Shown here piece after piece: positions 1 to 6,769 of a DNA stretch of 10,445 bases. Where the stretch lies: assembly GCA_029068025.1 (NCBI GenBank), contig JAIEDJ010000221.1, positions 1-10,445 of the forward strand, in the 5' to 3' direction. The notes under the pieces were generated by a model. The model was not told the DNA's origin. It saw only the letters and a program-made list of their open reading frames with translations, and searched no databases. Source of the stretch: Oscillospiraceae bacterium. GTDB lineage: Bacteria > Bacillota > Clostridia > Oscillospirales > Ruminococcaceae. How positions within the stretch are numbered: the stretch's first letter is position 1; every line of letters begins with the position of its first letter. The translations under genes and the position numbers were made by a program.

Positions 1-2
1 AG

Positions 3-650
3 GCTGTTGTGCGAATGATCAATGGCACTGAAAGCTCAAAATGGTTTGAGGAGCAGGTTCGGAAGATCTATAAGAAAGAACATCTCGGTTCTATGGCAAT
101 TATAAACTCCGCAATAATAAGAGCTGTGAGAAATATCCAATTCGAGAACGGCGGATATTCGCTCTGTATGAGAGAGTTCGACGAGATCCTGAGTAAATGG
201 GTGCTTGCAAACTCTATGCCTATCGACAAGTCCGTAGTATATATGATAACAGACGCCCTTATAAAGTACCCGGCAATACAGTTTGATTCGATAATGGCGA
301 ATTGGGCTGACCCATCCGATCGTGAGTACTGTCAAAAAATTGCGGACGTGCTTATAGATCACGCGGTAAGCGGAAAATTCGGTTCGCCGATAACCCTCAG
401 CTATTTGCGCAACCTCGGCGTAATAAATGTCAAGGGGCTTGCGGAAAAGTATTTCCGAAACAATCCAAAACCCAAGGACGGAAGATGGAGCCTGCAAGGC
501 TTTTTCAACGTATTGCAGGGCGACAACGATTACAAGCTCGCCGAAGCGCGTGAGATCGTAGAGCTTTTGAAAAGCGGCAAGCTGAAAATGAAGCTCACCG
601 ACGAGGATATACAGTTATTCTCCGATTGGGCGGAGGAGAGATTTAAGTAG
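3..650 (+). CDS. C-terminal part of an uncharacterised helical protein (5' end outside window)
   Basis: I do not recognise this protein. The reading frame is open to the left edge of the window. The first possible start inside is a GTG at 9, and a later ATG lies at 15, but there is no room to see a ribosome binding site, so this is most likely the last ~215 residues of a longer protein. It is almost entirely predicted helix, with alternating hydrophobic and charged residues and many short amphipathic segments, which suggests a HEAT/TPR-like solenoid. No catalytic motif, signal peptide or membrane segment is seen. It ends with TAG at 648-650. It lies 162 bp upstream of the MoxR ATPase gene on the same strand. 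Related MoxR-DUF5682-VWA clusters often carry an extra helical (DUF5691-type) or SWIM zinc-finger gene at this place, so a role in the same system is plausible but inferred. The Cys/His spacing of a SWIM motif is not visible in this fragment. Confidence 0.75.
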   Translation, partial: AVVRMINGTESSKWFEEQVRKIYKKEHLGSMAIINSAIIRAVRNIQFENGGYSLCMREFDEILSKWVLANSMPIDKSVVYMITDALIKYPAIQFDSIMANWADPSDREYCQKIADVLIDHAVSGKFGSPITLSYLRNLGVINVKGLAEKYFRNNPKPKDGRWSLQGFFNVLQGDNDYKLAEAREIVELLKSGKLKMKLTDEDIQLFSDWAEERFK

Positions 651-684
651 TCTACTAGCCAAGAACAACATTTTATATACGCAC

Positions 685-790
685 GAAATCCCGAAAAGCG
701 AGCGTGCGAATGAAGCGAAGCGGAGTGAGTGCGCTCGGCTAGCGGAAACCGCAGCGCGAAGCGCGGAGGTTTGCGCGGTTTCGGGATTTC
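685..790. repeat. 106-base structured intergenic element with 12-bp terminal inverted repeat
   Basis: The ends are a perfect inverted repeat: GAAATCCCGAAA (685-696) and TTTCGGGATTTC (779-790). Two further arms fit inside. Arm 1 pairs CGAGCG (699-704) with CGCTCG (732-737), extendable by three pairs including two G-U, around a purine-rich loop. Arm 2 pairs 742-744 with 774-776, 746-750 with 768-772, and 754-757 with 761-764 around a GAA loop. Two small hairpins, 742-752 and 754-764, are an alternative fold for arm 2. The whole fits a three-way junction. It is G+C-rich between A+T-rich flanks and contains near-repeats of CGAAGCGGAG (716-725 and 757-768). There is no T tract after the stem, so it is not a standard terminator. 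It could be a dispersed palindromic repeat, a small MITE-like element, or a structured leader of the downstream ATPase gene. The inverted repeats are seen directly; any function is inferred. Confidence 0.6.
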
Positions 791-800
791 AAATTTAAAT

Positions 801-806
801 AAGGAG
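801..806 (+). promoter_or_regulatory. Ribosome binding site that sets the MoxR start at 813
   Basis: AAGGAG lies 6 bases before the ATG at 813. The only upstream in-frame start, at 729, has no such site and lies inside the structured element 685-790. The 28 residues it would add are low-complexity and basic, unlike the family N-terminus. Confidence 0.85.
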
Positions 807-812
807 AAACTT

Positions 813-1898
813 ATGGAACAGCAAATTTTAAGATTACCTGCGGAAAAGCTCTTTGAGGAAGAGATCAACGCGCTTATCAAGGCGGAGAAGGATCCTATCC
901 CGCAGGGGTGGAGAATGTCGCCGCGTTCGGTAAAGACGTACATCTGCGGCGGCAAGGTCGGAAAGACGGTCATAACGCCGAAATACATAGGTCACGAGCG
1001 GCTTGTTGAGATCGCGATCTCAACGCTCGTTACCGACCGTGCTCTGCTGCTTATCGGAGAGCCCGGTACGGCAAAGAGCTGGCTTTCGGAGCACCTCGCG
1101 GCGGCTATCAACGGAAATTCGGGGCAGGTGATCCAAGGGACGGCGGGAACTACCGAAGAGCAGATTCGCTATTCGTGGAACTACGCTATGCTGATAGCGC
1201 AGGGACCGTCAGAGGCGGCTATGCTGAAAAGTCCGGTGTTCACGGCTATGGAGACCGGAACGATCGCGCGCGTGGAGGAGATCTCGCGCTGCGCTTCCGA
1301 GGTTCAGGATACTCTGATCTCGCTGCTTTCGGAAAAGCGGCTGGCCGTTCCCGAGCTGTCGCTTGAGGTTCCCGCAAAGAAGGGCTTCTCGGTCATCGCT
1401 ACCGCGAACACACGCGACAAGGGCGTAAACGAAATGTCGGCGGCACTTAAGCGCCGTTTCAATATCGTGGTTCTCCCTGCGCCCGAAACTCTTGAAGAAG
1501 AGATGGATATTGTCAGAACACGCGTTGGTCAGCTTTCGGAAAGTCTCGACCTCAATGCGGCGCTTCCCAAGGACGCTGTTATCGAGAAGATCTGCACGAT
1601 ATTCCGCGAGCTGCGCAGCGGCGAAACGCTTGACAAGAAGCAGAAGGTGAAGGCTCCGGGCGGCGTGTTGTCCACAGCGGAGGCTATCTCGCTGCTCTGC
1701 AACAGCATGGCGCTCTCGGGCAGCTTCGGAAACGGCGAGATATCCGACGAGGATATTGCGGCGGCTTTGCAGGGCGCGGTCGTTAAGGACGACGACAAGG
1801 ACTCCGTCGCTTGGAAGGAATATCTCGAAAACATTATGAAAAAGCGCGGTCTGGCGTGGAGCGGTTTGTACAAGGCGTGCAAGGAGCTTAATTCATGA
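813..1898 (+). CDS. MoxR-family AAA+ ATPase, YehL-like
   Basis: This 361-residue protein is a MoxR AAA+ ATPase, a class that works with VWA proteins as a chaperone-like remodelling or metal-loading machine in the cytoplasm. Walker A is GEPGTAKS at residues 82-89. The Walker B region is at 151-157 (ARVEEI), with Glu-Glu where most MoxR proteins have Asp-Glu. Sensor 1 is the Asn of ATANT (196-200), and an arginine-finger pair lies in ALKRRF (211-216). The usual sensor-2 arginine position reads LSTAEAI (286-292), so that arginine seems absent. The length and the order ATPase-large protein-VWA match the YehL branch (E. coli yehL-yehM-yehP). The start is the ATG with a good AAGGAG. The stop overlaps the next start in ATGA (1895-1898), which points to translational coupling. 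Confidence in the family is high; the biological client is unknown. Confidence 0.93.
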   Translation: MEQQILRLPAEKLFEEEINALIKAEKDPIPQGWRMSPRSVKTYICGGKVGKTVITPKYIGHERLVEIAISTLVTDRALLLIGEPGTAKSWLSEHLAAAINGNSGQVIQGTAGTTEEQIRYSWNYAMLIAQGPSEAAMLKSPVFTAMETGTIARVEEISRCASEVQDTLISLLSEKRLAVPELSLEVPAKKGFSVIATANTRDKGVNEMSAALKRRFNIVVLPAPETLEEEMDIVRTRVGQLSESLDLNAALPKDAVIEKICTIFRELRSGETLDKKQKVKAPGGVLSTAEAISLLCNSMALSGSFGNGEISDEDIAAALQGAVVKDDDKDSVAWKEYLENIMKKRGLAWSGLYKACKELNS

Positions 1899-4237
1899 GC
1901 GGTGTAAATTTCTTCGGAATACGCCATCTTTCTCCTGCGGGGGCGCACTTTCTGCGCGGCTATCTTGACGAGATACGTCCGAAGCTGGTGCTGATCGAAG
2001 CGCCGAGCGACTTTGAGGACGTTTCGGCGGATATCGTCCGCGAGGAGACAAAGCCGCCGTTCGCGATACTTGCGTATACGGATCACGCGCCCGTGAGAAC
2101 GATCCTGTATCCGTTTGCGGAATATTCGCCGGAGTATCAGGCTATTCTTTGGTGTCACGAGAATAAGGTCAAGTTCGGATTTATGGATCTGCCGTCGGAG
2201 ACGTTTCTGGCACTCTATGAGCAGCGGATCGCCGAAGAAGAAAGGCTCTCCGAGGAAGAGGCGGAACGAGACGATCTCCCCGAGGATGAGACGGCTGATG
2301 AAAAAACCGAGGGCACTGACAGCGGCGAACCGGACAAGGAACGCGGTGTCTCCGTTTATGAAAAGCTGGATAAACTGAGCGGCGAAAACTCTCACGAGAC
2401 TTTCTGGGAACGCACTCTGGAGCACTGTGCGGACATCGCCGCCTATAATGAGGGCGCTAATCTGTTCGGCGAGAATATCCGCGCGCTTTCCGAGGAAAGA
2501 GACGACGCGGAGGAGATCGCTCTGCGCGAAAAATATATGCGCGGACGTATTCGCGAAGCAGTGAGCAGTGGTATTGCTCCGGATGAGATCGTTGTTGTGA
2601 CAGGCGCTTATCATGTCGAAGGTTTGAAACTTTGGGAAAACTCCGAGGCAACGGAAGAGCTTCCGAAAACCAACGCGTTGCATACTCTTATGCCGTATTC
2701 GTACTACAGGCTTTCAACACGGTCGGGGTATGGCGCGGGAAACAACGCTCCCGGTTACTACGAGCTTATCTGGGAGGCGTACAAGCGTGATGATCCGTTT
2801 TATACGGCGAACGCGTATCTTACAAAAATCGCGGCGGCGCAGCGCAAGGGCGGCAACGCGGCTTCCTCGGCGCAGGTCATAGAGGCGGTTCGGCTGGCAG
2901 CTTCGCTTGCGGAAATGCGCGGCGGACTTGCATCAAGTGTTCCGGTTCTGCGCGACTTGCGTGACGCTGCCGAGACCTGCATAGGCGAGGGCAGTTTTGG
3001 AGCTATCGGCATCGCGGCGGCGGAGGTTGAGATCGGCACAAAGATCGGAGCGCTGCCCGAAGGCGTTTCACGAACGAGTATCCAGGACGACTTTTACCGC
3101 TTGCTGAAGGATCTTAAGCTCGAAAAATACAGAAGCGTCACCGCGCAGGAGCTTAAGCTCGATCTGCGCGAGAACCGCCGCGCAAGCAGCGAAAAGTCGG
3201 CATTTCTCGACTTGAATCGCTCTTTCTTCCTGCACAAGCTGCGCGTGCTGAACATAGATTTCGCGAAAAGGCTTACAAGCACGCAGGACAGCGCCACATG
3301 GGCGGAGGGTTGGACGATACAGTGGACTCCCGAGTCCGAGATCGTGCTTGTTGAGTCCGCTTTGAAGGGCGATACGGTGGAGCTTGCGGCTTCATTTGAG
3401 CTTAAAGAGCGTGTTGAAAGCGCTCCCGATATGTCAACGGTCGCGGAAGCAATTGAGGACGCGTTTTACTGCGGAATGTCCGGGGCGGCGAGCTACGCTG
3501 TGGCGGCGCTGCAGGCAATGGCGGTGGACGCAGTGTCGTTCGAGGAACTTGCCAAGACGGCGCTGCGGCTTTCAAACGCCGTCACATACGGCGATATACG
3601 TCACGCGGACAGTTCGCCGCTTATCCCGATGATCAGACAGCTGTATTACCGCGCGTGTCTGATACTCACGGGAGCGTGCGTTTGTGACGACGCGGCTGCA
3701 AGCGTCATTGCCGAGGCTATGAACTCGCTTAACTCCGTAGAGCTTGCTCAGGACTTCTTAAACACCGAGGATTGGATCTCGGCGCTGCGCGATACGGCGG
3801 GGCGCGACGATCTCAACACAAAGCTATCGGGATTCGCGGCGGCTATTCTTCTGGAGCGCAGTCAAATGACTAACGACGAATTGAAGATCGAGGTCTCAAG
3901 GCGGCTTTCAAAGGGCGTTCCCGCGGATCTCGGCGCGGGATGGTTCGAGGGACTGACAATGAAGAACCGCTACGGGCTGATCGCGCGTTTGTCGCTCTGG
4001 GAGAGTCTTGATGAGTATATACAGTCGCTGGATGATGAGGAATTCAAGAGGGCGCTGGTGTTTCTGCGCCGCGCGTTCGCGGATTTCTCCTCCGCCGAAA
4101 AGGACAGTATTGCGGAAAATCTCGGCGAGATCTGGGGGCTTAACGGCGCGGAGGTCAGCGAGATAGTAAACGCGGAGCTTGATACGGCATCCAAGGAGCA
4201 GATCGAGGCGCTGGACGATTTTGATTTCGATATCTGA
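1895..4237 (+). CDS. YehM/DUF5682-like large protein with TraB/TIKI-like N-terminal region
   Basis: This 780-residue protein matches the partner that travels with YehL-type ATPases. Residues 5-40 contain FFGIRHLSPAGAHF followed by RPKLVLIEAPSDF, and residues 231-244 contain EIVVVTGAYHVEGL. These resemble the opening strand-His, the 'rPD-V-hE' strand and the late 'GAGHxxG' motif of the TraB/PrgY/TIKI/erythromycin-esterase-like fold, with His11, Glu35 and His240 as candidate active or metal-binding residues. FGFMDLP at 94-100 fits the same fold. Residues 107-150 are a highly acidic, low-complexity insert. The remaining ~480 residues are mostly helical with no motif I can name, and no membrane segment is seen. 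The start is supported by AAGGAG at 1881-1886 and the 4-bp overlap with the ATPase gene. No terminator follows, so transcription may run on into the nuclease gene. The fold assignment is inference; family membership is firmer. Confidence 0.85.
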   Translation: MSGVNFFGIRHLSPAGAHFLRGYLDEIRPKLVLIEAPSDFEDVSADIVREETKPPFAILAYTDHAPVRTILYPFAEYSPEYQAILWCHENKVKFGFMDLPSETFLALYEQRIAEEERLSEEEAERDDLPEDETADEKTEGTDSGEPDKERGVSVYEKLDKLSGENSHETFWERTLEHCADIAAYNEGANLFGENIRALSEERDDAEEIALREKYMRGRIREAVSSGIAPDEIVVVTGAYHVEGLKLWENSEATEELPKTNALHTLMPYSYYRLSTRSGYGAGNNAPGYYELIWEAYKRDDPFYTANAYLTKIAAAQRKGGNAASSAQVIEAVRLAASLAEMRGGLASSVPVLRDLRDAAETCIGEGSFGAIGIAAAEVEIGTKIGALPEGVSRTSIQDDFYRLLKDLKLEKYRSVTAQELKLDLRENRRASSEKSAFLDLNRSFFLHKLRVLNIDFAKRLTSTQDSATWAEGWTIQWTPESEIVLVESALKGDTVELAASFELKERVESAPDMSTVAEAIEDAFYCGMSGAASYAVAALQAMAVDAVSFEELAKTALRLSNAVTYGDIRHADSSPLIPMIRQLYYRACLILTGACVCDDAAASVIAEAMNSLNSVELAQDFLNTEDWISALRDTAGRDDLNTKLSGFAAAILLERSQMTNDELKIEVSRRLSKGVPADLGAGWFEGLTMKNRYGLIARLSLWESLDEYIQSLDDEEFKRALVFLRRAFADFSSAEKDSIAENLGEIWGLNGAEVSEIVNAELDTASKEQIEALDDFDFDI

Positions 4238-4266
4238 CCTGCGAATTTCATCAAAAATATTTGCAT

Positions 4267-4318
4267 TTGACAAATTTTTCGATTTGTGTTATAATTATTC
4301 AACACTAAAAATAGGAGG
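4267..4318 (+). promoter_or_regulatory. Perfect consensus sigma-A promoter plus ribosome binding site of the nuclease gene
   Basis: The -35 is TTGACA (4267-4272), the spacer is 17 bp, and the -10 is TATAAT (4290-4295). A TG one base before the -10 (4287-4288) gives an extended -10. Transcription would start near 4302. AGGAGG (4313-4318) precedes the ATG at 4327 by 8 bases. An inverted repeat, ACAAAT (4270-4275) and ATTTGT (4282-4287), straddles the spacer and overlaps the -35, so it could be an operator. This promoter would also drive the downstream VWA gene. Confidence 0.85.
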
Positions 4319-4326
4319 TTTTTCAA

Positions 4327-5532
4327 ATGAATTTTAACGATGTAAATTCGCAAAAGCTGCCTGAGGTTTATAATCGTGACGGAAAAGACTGCTACCTTGA
4401 CAACATAAGGCAAAAACCGATTATTGTCACTCCCGAGGAAACTATACGACAGAAAGTAATCGGTTTTTTGATAAACATTTTGAATGTTCCATCCGAAATG
4501 ATACACATTGAGGAGCATATTTCCGAATATGGAGTTGATTCCAAGCTTCGCGCGGATATTGTTATCCGAAAGGACGTTGATGGTATGGAACGCGTTCTTG
4601 CAATTGTTGAGTGTAAAGCGCCAAATGTGGCGATTGATGACAAAGGAATTCAACAGCTGCAAAACTATTGCCGGCTTATTGACGCTGAATATTCCATGAT
4701 TACAAACGGCAGCGATTTCAGGTTTTTCTATTTTGATGAGAAGGACTTCCTTAAAATGGACAACTTTCCGAGCTATGATGAAATGCTTGACGGAATTGTG
4801 TACAACTACACGCCGCCGGCGCCGTTTAAAAGAATTCCGTTTGAACAGATGGACGAATTTATCCGCAGATTCAATGAATACAGAAACGTTGTGGGAAGCA
4901 GCTCGGATTTTTATATTCAGAGTATCGCCGTAAATTTATATGAATGCTTTATGGATACCAAGCATAAAATGCCCGAGGGGAAATATCGGCTTTTCACATT
5001 GATCAAGGATTACGGTTTGCGCAACCTTACATACGGAAATAACAGCGGCGGCAAGTTTACCGGAAATTATCGCTCTTTCTTAATTAAATATAAAGGAAGC
5101 GTCGAGTTTGTTTCTTTTACGATTTCCTCTTATTATACTCAAGCAAAACCGGACGAATTCAAAACCGTGCTTAACATTGCGATTGATGACGAAAAGTCTG
5201 CTCATCATTCTTTGGAATATGTGTTGGATAAAAATCCAAACATCAATGACGGCACAGTCGTTTTCTATCACGACGGAAGAATGGCAGTGGGAAATATCGG
5301 CAGCGCGAAAAAAAGCGATCTGCTGGCACTCGTCGGGAAAAGATATCCGGATATCATCGGCGAGGACGGTATCTGTCTAGGAAAGTTAAAAATGGACAGA
5401 CTGTGGAGATTGGATCTCAAACGCGTGATAAACGTTGTGGAAAATATGATCTCTTATGCGCTTATACGCGATGAATTAAGAAAAAAGCTCAAAAAACAAA
5501 GAGCTGAAGAAACAGTTGCAAACGGGAGCTGA
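4327..5532 (+). CDS. HsdR N-terminal-type PD-(D/E)xK nuclease domain protein, stand-alone
   Basis: This 401-residue protein carries a type I restriction enzyme R-protein N-terminal domain (HSDR_N-like) at about residues 35-160. The nuclease signature is visible: Glu38 in PEETIRQKV, Asp77 in RADIVI, Glu95-x-Lys97 in IVECKAP, and the QxxxY motif typical of this group at Gln110-Tyr114. All expected catalytic positions are present. No helicase motor follows, and no HsdM or HsdS gene is nearby, so it is not a normal type I system. The C-terminal ~240 residues are unrecognised, ending in a basic helix (residues 380-392). The gene has its own consensus promoter and ends 2 bp before the VWA start. 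Its base use is more A+T-rich than its neighbours: I count 19 G+C in 4441-4500 against 43 in 3481-3540, both 60 bases. This fits later acquisition into a YehL-YehM-YehP operon. Target (DNA or RNA) and partner are unknown. Confidence 0.85.
   Translation: MNFNDVNSQKLPEVYNRDGKDCYLDNIRQKPIIVTPEETIRQKVIGFLINILNVPSEMIHIEEHISEYGVDSKLRADIVIRKDVDGMERVLAIVECKAPNVAIDDKGIQQLQNYCRLIDAEYSMITNGSDFRFFYFDEKDFLKMDNFPSYDEMLDGIVYNYTPPAPFKRIPFEQMDEFIRRFNEYRNVVGSSSDFYIQSIAVNLYECFMDTKHKMPEGKYRLFTLIKDYGLRNLTYGNNSGGKFTGNYRSFLIKYKGSVEFVSFTISSYYTQAKPDEFKTVLNIAIDDEKSAHHSLEYVLDKNPNINDGTVVFYHDGRMAVGNIGSAKKSDLLALVGKRYPDIIGEDGICLGKLKMDRLWRLDLKRVINVVENMISYALIRDELRKKLKKQRAEETVANGS
5524..5528 (+). promoter_or_regulatory. Ribosome binding site of the VWA gene inside the end of the nuclease gene
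   Basis: GGGAG lies 6 bases before the ATG at 5535 and within the last codons of the nuclease gene, whose TGA is at 5530-5532. The 2-bp gap suggests coupled translation of the two proteins. Confidence 0.7.
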
Positions 5533-5534
5533 CT

Positions 5535-6713
5535 ATGGAACAAACACAGGAACTGCAGCGCTGGCGGCTTATTCTCGGGCAGGACAGCGACGACAGGTTT
5601 TCAAAGATGAATATGCCCGCGCTGTCCGAGGAGCAGGATCTGATGGACAAGGCACTGGCGGCTATTTACAACAAGTCCGACAGCGGAGGCTTCGGCAGCG
5701 GCGGCAAGGGCGGGGGACACGGTCCATCAAATCCGCAGATCTCGCGCTGGCTGGGCGATGTGCGCACGCTGTTTGACAAGGAGCTTGTAAAGGTCATTCA
5801 GAATGACGCAATGAACCGCTGCGGACTGAAGCAGCTGATCTTTGAGCCGGAACTGTTGGAGAACATCGAGCCGGATATCGGGCTTGCGTCAACGATACTT
5901 ACGCTTAAGGAGATGATCCCCAAGCGCTCAAAGGACAGTGTTCGCGAGTTTATCAAGAAGATCGTTGAGCAGATCAATAAGCTGCTTGAACAGGATATCC
6001 GCCGCGCGGTCACGGCTGCCGTAAACAAGCGGGCGCACTCTCCGATACCGTCCGCGTCGGCGATGGACTATAAGATGACAATTTCACGGAATCTTAAGCA
6101 CTATTCGCCCGAGCTCAAAACAATAGTTCCCGAGCATTTTTATTTCTTTGAGCGCTCGACTACCTCCGCCGCAAACAGGTGGACGGTGATCCTTGACATT
6201 GATCAAAGCGGTTCCATGGGAGAATCCGTGATTTACTCGTCGGTGGTAAGCTGTGTGCTGGCAAGCATGAGCGCTTTGAAAACGAGGGTAGTCGCGTTCG
6301 ATACGAATATTGTCGATCTTACGGAAAAGTGCGATGATCCCGTTGATCTGCTGTACGGATTTCAGCTCGGCGGCGGCACGGACATAGACAAATCGGTCAT
6401 TTACTGTCAGCAGTATATCGAGAACCCGAAAAAGACGCTGTTCTTCCTGATCTCGGATCTGGAGGAGGGCGGAAACCGCGCGGCGTTTGTCCGCAGAATG
6501 GGAGAGATGAAGGCGTCCGGGGTAACGGTGGTGTGCCTGTTGGCGCTTGCCGACGGCGGAAGGCCGTACTATGACGCGCAGATGGCGCAGAAGCTCTCAA
6601 GCATGGGGATCCCGAGCTTTGCGTGCAGCCCGCAGAAGCTGCCGGAGCTGCTGGAGCGCGTGCTTAAGGGACAGGATATATCCGACCTTGCAAATGATAT
6701 TGAAAAGAAATAA
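5535..6713 (+). CDS. VWA domain protein, YehP-like partner of the MoxR ATPase
   Basis: This 392-residue protein has an intact metal-ion-dependent adhesion site (MIDAS) in a C-terminal VWA domain (about residues 214-380). The residues are Asp223-x-Ser225-x-Ser227 in DIDQSGSM, Thr282 in GGGTDID, and Asp308 in LISDLEEGG. Cytoplasmic VWA proteins of this type bind their cognate MoxR ATPase and are thought to present clients to it. The N-terminus (1-45) begins with a short helical region containing RWRLILG, then a Gly/Ser-rich linker (50-63), then a helical region to about 200. Length and gene order match YehP. There is no signal peptide, so it is cytoplasmic. It is likely expressed both by readthrough from the ATPase operon and from the promoter at 4267. 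A terminator follows immediately. Confidence 0.92.
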   Translation: MEQTQELQRWRLILGQDSDDRFSKMNMPALSEEQDLMDKALAAIYNKSDSGGFGSGGKGGGHGPSNPQISRWLGDVRTLFDKELVKVIQNDAMNRCGLKQLIFEPELLENIEPDIGLASTILTLKEMIPKRSKDSVREFIKKIVEQINKLLEQDIRRAVTAAVNKRAHSPIPSASAMDYKMTISRNLKHYSPELKTIVPEHFYFFERSTTSAANRWTVILDIDQSGSMGESVIYSSVVSCVLASMSALKTRVVAFDTNIVDLTEKCDDPVDLLYGFQLGGGTDIDKSVIYCQQYIENPKKTLFFLISDLEEGGNRAAFVRRMGEMKASGVTVVCLLALADGGRPYYDAQMAQKLSSMGIPSFACSPQKLPELLERVLKGQDISDLANDIEKK

Positions 6714-6715
6714 AA

Positions 6716-6747
6716 GATCCGCCCGAATGATCGGGCGGATCCTTTTT
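6716..6747. terminator. Bidirectional Rho-independent terminator between convergent operons
   Basis: An 11-bp perfect stem, GATCCGCCCGA (6716-6726) with TCGGGCGGATC (6731-6741), closes a 4-base loop. TTTTT (6743-6747) follows on the + strand. On the - strand the stem is followed by TTTTATTTCTTTTC, so it can stop both the VWA operon and the convergent cdaA-cdaR operon. Confidence 0.93.
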
Positions 6748-6769
6748 GAAACCTGTCGTTCCAGCTGCC

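Noticed and set aside
651..684. Promoter for the MoxR gene using TATATA-like bases near 673-679
   Set aside because: No convincing -35 at the right spacing; the A/T-rich patch alone is not enough.
685..800. Rho-independent terminator of the first gene
   Set aside because: The right arm is followed by AAATTTAAAT, not a T tract, and the span between the outer arms is 82 bases.
729..812. N-terminal extension of the MoxR gene from an ATG at 729
   Set aside because: It lies in the structured element, has no ribosome binding site, and encodes a low-complexity basic stretch; the ATG at 813 has AAGGAG at the right distance.
1529..2683. Long minus-strand open frame of 384 codons opposite the MoxR and YehM genes
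   Set aside because: It spans the junction of two well-supported genes, has no recognisable motif, and is explained by G+C-biased third positions of the real genes.
4238..4290. Terminator after the YehM-like gene
   Set aside because: Only a short A/T-rich inverted repeat with no following T tract; it is better read as part of the promoter.
3970..4662. Minus-strand open frame of 230 codons across the nuclease promoter
   Set aside because: It overlaps the ends of two supported genes and the consensus promoter, and its sequence is composition-driven with no motif.
4327..5532. Part of a complete type I restriction-modification system
   Set aside because: No helicase motor in the protein and no methyltransferase or specificity subunit nearby.
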